A DNA stretch of 64,000 nucleotides from Nakamurella panacisegetis (GTDB taxonomy: Bacteria; Actinomycetota; Actinomycetes; Mycobacteriales; Nakamurellaceae): NCBI RefSeq assembly GCF_900104535.1, contig NZ_LT629710.1:4065501-4129500 (forward strand). Direction: 5' to 3'. Position 1 is the first letter of the stretch, and the number at the start of each line of letters is the position of its first letter. The position numbers were made by a program, and so were the translations under genes. The notes beneath the pieces are model-generated. The model worked only from the letters and a program-made list of their open reading frames with translations, did not search any database and was not told where the DNA came from. Shown in pieces: positions 60,875 through 64,000 of the stretch.

Positions 60875-62889
60875 CTGGTCACCACCAGATACAGCAGGAG
60901 GGCCAACAGGGAGTAGAAACCGTAACCCAGGTAGCGGTGGATGCTGCCGGGCGCGAGCCGCGTACCGACCTTGCCCCAGGCGGCGGTGAACCTCAGGATC
61001 GGCTCGTACAACCGCCGCTCCACCCGATCCGGGACCCGACGGTGGTACTCCACGGCCGCCACCAGGTACTGCGACTCGGCGAGGTGGGTGACATCGACGT
61101 CCTGTTCGGCTTGCAGCACGTCATCGAAGACCCGCTGCAAGGGCTCGGCGAACGAGGTTGCGGTGTACTCCATCCGCGCGCTCAGCGGACCGGCGCCGCC
61201 GTCCCACAGCCGGGTGTCCCGTCGGGACCGCCGGGTGCTGACCGCCCGCACGGTGCCGGCGGCCACCCCGAGCGCCAGCAGTAGAGCCACCGTCAGGATG
61301 ATGGGGGACAGCGAGCCGGCCACGCCGACCAGCCGCACGGTCAACCCGTTCCGGGCTGCTGGTGTGCCGGATCCCAGCAGCGTCGAACCGACCCGGCTCA
61401 GTCCGGGCAGGATGACCGTCGGTGACAAGGCCAACGCGACGCACCCGGTGGCGGCGACCGCCATCCCGGCGATCATCCCGGCCGGGCTTTCGGCCGCTGT
61501 TGCGGCCGCGGCGCTGCGGGGCCGGGCGAGGAAGCCGATGCCGAAGGCCTTGACGAAGGTGGCCACGGACAACCCGGCGGTCAACGCCACCGCCGCGACG
61601 GCCAGCGGCATGGCGATGGCGGTCGCCACCCCGGCGGCGGGCAGCCCGTGGATCAGCGCCTGCAGCAACAACCACTCACTGACGAAGGCCGCTCCCGGCG
61701 GCAACGCCGAGGCCACCAGCGCGCCCAGACCGAAGGCGGCCGTGGTGGCCGGCATCCGCGGACGCAGTCCGCCCAGCTGGTCCAGATCGCGGGTGCCGGT
61801 CGCGTACAGAACCGAGCCGGCGGCCAGGAACAGCAGCGTCTTGAACCCGGCGTGATTGATCACGTGCAAGAGGGCCGCCGCGATCGCCAATCCGGCCAAC
61901 GCCGGCTGGCCGGCGGAGTGGAAGATCCCCGCCGCGCCCACCCCGACCAGGACCAGGCCCATGTTCTCGGTGGTGGAATAGCCCAGCAGCGTCTTCAGGT
62001 CAGTGCTGATCGCGGCCTGCAGGATGCCGTAGATGGCCGAGATGCCGCCCAGGGCGAGCACCAGCAGCCACCACCAACGGGCGCCGCCGCCGAGCAGGTC
62101 GAATCCGGTGCGCAGGATGCCGTAGATCCCCATGCTCACCATGGCCGCCGACATCAAGGCCGACACGTGACTGGGGGCCTCCGGGTGCGCCCGGGGTAAC
62201 CAGGCATGCAGCGGGACGATTCCGGCCTTGGAGGCAAACCCGATCAACGCCAGCAGGAAGATCAGGCCCCGCAGACCGGGGGAGAGTTGAGCGGCGGCGA
62301 TCCGCAACGCCGGGAACGAGTCATCCGCGGCGTGCCCGGCCAGCAGCATCAGGCCGGACAGGATCGCCAGCAGTGCGAGATGTGTCATCACCGCATACCA
62401 GCGGCCGGCGGACGCCACGGCAGGCCGTCGGCGATGCTCGGCCAGCACCAGCAGGAGAGAGGTCAGCGCCATCAGCTCCCAGCACAGCAGGAACGCGCCG
62501 ACGCTGGCCGCGATCGGAACGAGCAGCATGGCCGTGACGAACAAGGGAAATGCCACCTGGACGCCGCGACCGTCCAGCCCGTGCCGGCCGTAACTGATCC
62601 CGTATATGCCGGTGGCTACGGCGACACCGCCGGTCGCCGCCATGAATACGCCGGACAGCGGATCGACGGTGATCCAGACTCCGGACAGCGGAAGCAGATC
62701 CGGCAGCTTCACCGTGAGTCCGTGGCCACCGAGCGCGGCGATTCCGGTCAGGACCCCGGACGAGCCGGCCGCCGCCGTGCCCACGCCGACCACTCGGGCC
62801 CGCCATCGCCGCGGTAGAGCCGCCCCGCCGCCGCAGCTGAGCAACCCCAGGCCGACCGCGATAGCCAATGTCCACGCCACCAGGGTCAT
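60871..62889 (-). CDS. NuoL-like antiporter subunit (HyfB/HycC) of the Ehr-type complex
   Basis: The 672-aa protein has about 16 membrane helices and belongs to the NuoL/HyfB family, equivalent to Rv0083. Motifs include LLCWELMALTSLLLVLAEH (conserved Glu), IGFASKAGIVPLHAWLPRAHPE with the essential Lys, GYSTTENMGLVLVGVG and HVINHAGFKTLLFL. The C-terminal part has a long hydrophilic segment before a final helix, as in HyfB. The ATG at 62889 overlaps the stop of the NuoB-like gene (ATGA); the longer frame to 62943 is inside that gene. Confidence 0.93.
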   Translation of the reverse strand: MTLVAWTLAIAVGLGLLSCGGGAALPRRWRARVVGVGTAAAGSSGVLTGIAALGGHGLTVKLPDLLPLSGVWITVDPLSGVFMAATGGVAVATGIYGISYGRHGLDGRGVQVAFPLFVTAMLLVPIAASVGAFLLCWELMALTSLLLVLAEHRRRPAVASAGRWYAVMTHLALLAILSGLMLLAGHAADDSFPALRIAAAQLSPGLRGLIFLLALIGFASKAGIVPLHAWLPRAHPEAPSHVSALMSAAMVSMGIYGILRTGFDLLGGGARWWWLLVLALGGISAIYGILQAAISTDLKTLLGYSTTENMGLVLVGVGAAGIFHSAGQPALAGLAIAAALLHVINHAGFKTLLFLAAGSVLYATGTRDLDQLGGLRPRMPATTAAFGLGALVASALPPGAAFVSEWLLLQALIHGLPAAGVATAIAMPLAVAAVALTAGLSVATFVKAFGIGFLARPRSAAAATAAESPAGMIAGMAVAATGCVALALSPTVILPGLSRVGSTLLGSGTPAARNGLTVRLVGVAGSLSPIILTVALLLALGVAAGTVRAVSTRRSRRDTRLWDGGAGPLSARMEYTATSFAEPLQRVFDDVLQAEQDVDVTHLAESQYLVAAVEYHRRVPDRVERRLYEPILRFTAAWGKVGTRLAPGSIHRYLGYGFYSLLALLLYLVVTR

Positions 62890-63368
62890 CGGCCGGTCAG
62901 CCTGCGGATTCCCTCGATGATGGCCTCGGGGCGCGGCGGGCACCCGCGCACACCCAGATCCACCCTCAGCACATCGGACACGGCTCCGGTGACGCCGTAG
63001 GCACCGGCGAAGACGCCGCAGTTGTGGGCGCAGTCGCCGATCGCCAGTACCGCTTTCGGGTCGGAGAGGGCCTCGTGGGTGCGTCGCAGCGGCTCGGTCA
63101 TGTTGCGGGTGATCACCCCGGTGACCATCAGCACGTCAGCGTGCCGGGGCGAGGCGACCAGCCGTGCCCCGTACCGCTCGGCGTCGTACACCGGGCCGAA
63201 CGCCGACGCGATCTCGACCTCACAGCCGTTGCAGGAGCCCGCGTCGACGTGCCGGATCTGCACCGAACCACCCAGCTCGGCGGCAATGGGGTGGCGCTCC
63301 TGCGGTGCGGGCAGGGGCGGTTCGGCGGCCCGGCCGGTGGCGCGGATCCGCCGCCAGATACCTAGCAC
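62886..63368 (-). CDS. NuoB-like [4Fe-4S] subunit of the Ehr-type complex
   Basis: The 160-aa protein is the small electron-transfer subunit, equivalent to HyfI/HycG and Rv0082. The ligands of the N2-type [4Fe-4S] cluster are all present: two Cys in DAGSCNGCEVE, one in AIGDCAHNCGVF and one in GVRGCPPRP. The redox cluster is thus kept although the large subunit has lost the nickel site. GTG 63368 is chosen because GGAG lies four bases upstream; another GTG at 63401 would add 11 residues but has no ribosome site. It follows the ArsR-type regulator gene. Confidence 0.93.
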   Translation of the reverse strand: MLGIWRRIRATGRAAEPPLPAPQERHPIAAELGGSVQIRHVDAGSCNGCEVEIASAFGPVYDAERYGARLVASPRHADVLMVTGVITRNMTEPLRRTHEALSDPKAVLAIGDCAHNCGVFAGAYGVTGAVSDVLRVDLGVRGCPPRPEAIIEGIRRLTGR

Positions 63369-63444
63369 GTGACTCCGATCCCGATCCGGCGAGCCCGACA
63401 CGACGCCGGGCAGTTGACAAAACAGAGCGATGCGATGGGGGGGC

Positions 63445-63843
63445 CTATCCGACCGCGGTGCGGGCGGTCCTTGTCTTCCTGGCCTTGACCGGCGGCAGCG
63501 TTGCCGGTGGCTCGGAGATCGGGCTGGCCAGGTCCTTGAGCAGTTCCATCTGTCCGGAGATGACCCCGGTGAGGATCTGCCGGGCCACAGCCAGCAGTTC
63601 GGCCACCTTTGGGCTGGTCAACGAGTAGAACACCGACGATCCCTCCTTGCGGGTGGTCACCAACCCGGCCCGGCGAAGAACGGCCAACTGCTGGGACAGA
63701 CTCGCCGCCTCGATACCGAGCTCCGGCAACAGCTCGGACACTGCATGTTCCCGTTGGCCCAGCAACTCGAGGACCCGGACCCGCGCCGGATGCCCCAGCG
63801 TCCGGAAGAACTCGGCCTTGAGTTGGTACAGAGGCGCGCTCAC
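63445..63843 (-). CDS. ArsR-family transcriptional regulator (Rv0081-like)
   Basis: The 132-aa protein has the winged helix-turn-helix of ArsR (LKAEFFRTLGHPARVRVLEL, SELLPELGIEAASLSQQLAV, LRRAGLVTTRKEGSSVFYSL). It lacks the CxC metal motif of metal-sensing members. In sequence and place it matches M. tuberculosis Rv0081, the repressor that controls the Rv0081-Rv0088 operon and acts as a hub in the hypoxia response. The last 25 residues are basic. The start GTG 63843 has GGGAG five bases upstream. It probably represses the Ehr operon and itself. Confidence 0.9.
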   Translation of the reverse strand: MSAPLYQLKAEFFRTLGHPARVRVLELLGQREHAVSELLPELGIEAASLSQQLAVLRRAGLVTTRKEGSSVFYSLTSPKVAELLAVARQILTGVISGQMELLKDLASPISEPPATLPPVKARKTRTARTAVG

Positions 63844-63972
63844 ATCGACTCCCGTTCACAGCCGGCTCCGACCTGATTCCTCACCACTGCGATTCGATGA
63901 CGTGCTTCCGCGGCCCTCGGCCGCTCGAGCTCCTCATCGCAACGCTCAGATCGAACCAGCAGAATCTTGCAC

Positions 63973-63988
63973 TTGCAGACTCTAGCAA
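63973..63988 (-). promoter_or_regulatory. Possible ArsR promoter/operator: TTGC-N8-GCAA around TAGAGT
   Basis: On the minus strand the 16 bases carry outer half-sites TTGC and GCAA around a -10-like TAGAGT. Start of transcription just downstream would give a leader of about 130 bases before the ArsR GTG. The half-sites are only four bases long, so this is weak. A hairpin GCGGCC-CTC-GGCCGC (63910-63924) lies in the leader. Confidence 0.3.
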
Positions 63989-64000
63989 CTGTGCAGCCGC

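Noticed and set aside
56108-63368. A functional formate hydrogenlyase or group-4 NiFe hydrogenase
   Set aside because: The large subunit lacks all nickel-binding Cys residues, and no formate dehydrogenase or maturation gene is present in the window.

Overview
The window is high-GC bacterial DNA, almost fully coding, with many GTG (and a few TTG) starts. Pup, the Mpa/Dop/PafA pupylation enzymes, the PrcBA 20S proteasome, RbpA, an Lnt plus Ppm1-type mannosyltransferase pair and many leaderless TANNNT-N6/7-start promoters place it in the Actinomycetota. The look is of a Nakamurella/Frankia-like relative; the genus is only a guess. I see no tRNA, rRNA, CRISPR array or insertion sequence.

Layout. 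1-8594: the 3' part of uvrA, an Eis-like acetyltransferase, hisE-hisG, an acyl-CoA thioesterase-like gene, an M50 site-2-type protease, trmI and a membrane-anchored protein. 8757-16850: the Pup-proteasome genes (mpa, dop, pup, prcB, prcA), with a receptor Ser/Thr kinase and a TetR regulator set between mpa and dop. 16912-26559: an accessory block of two signal-less subtilisins, a 31-codon small ORF, an ECF-like sigma factor, a 166-aa partner protein and two tandem TPR-CHAT (caspase-like) proteases. 26676-36909: two CNNM/CorC-type membrane proteins, then pafA-pafB-pafC-tatC-helY, with no tatA at its usual place. 37091-55994: general chromosomal genes (DUF4333-type protein, 5'-3' exonuclease, M24 peptidase with an AsnC regulator, prolyl oligopeptidase, MFS exporter, amidohydrolase, lnt, ppm1, rbpA, thymidine kinase, phosphodiesterase, small zinc-finger protein, metallophosphoesterase, M48 peptidase, GNAT, endonuclease IV, MmcQ/YjbR). 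56108-63843 (minus strand): an ArsR regulator followed by six subunits of an energy-converting-hydrogenase-related (Ehr) membrane complex, in the gene order of M. tuberculosis Rv0081-Rv0087; its large subunit lacks the nickel-binding cysteines.

How the parts connect. Dop, PafA, Pup, Mpa and PrcBA form the pupylation-degradation pathway; PafB and PafC are WYL-domain regulators. The most interesting part is the block between prcA and pafA: intact catalytic residues in two cytosolic subtilisins and two TPR-CHAT proteases, linked by short gaps and stop/start overlaps to a sigma factor and a likely sigma-interacting protein. This suggests a protease cascade that controls transcription, comparable in logic to the CRISPR-linked TPR-CHAT/Csx30/RpoE module but without any CRISPR component here.

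A second recurring feature is regulatory. Three genes (the kinase, dop and the MFS exporter) are each preceded by a TANNNT-N7-ATG leaderless mini-ORF of 8-20 codons whose TGA overlaps the start codon of the main gene by the NTGA rule. This points to translation-coupled leader peptides.
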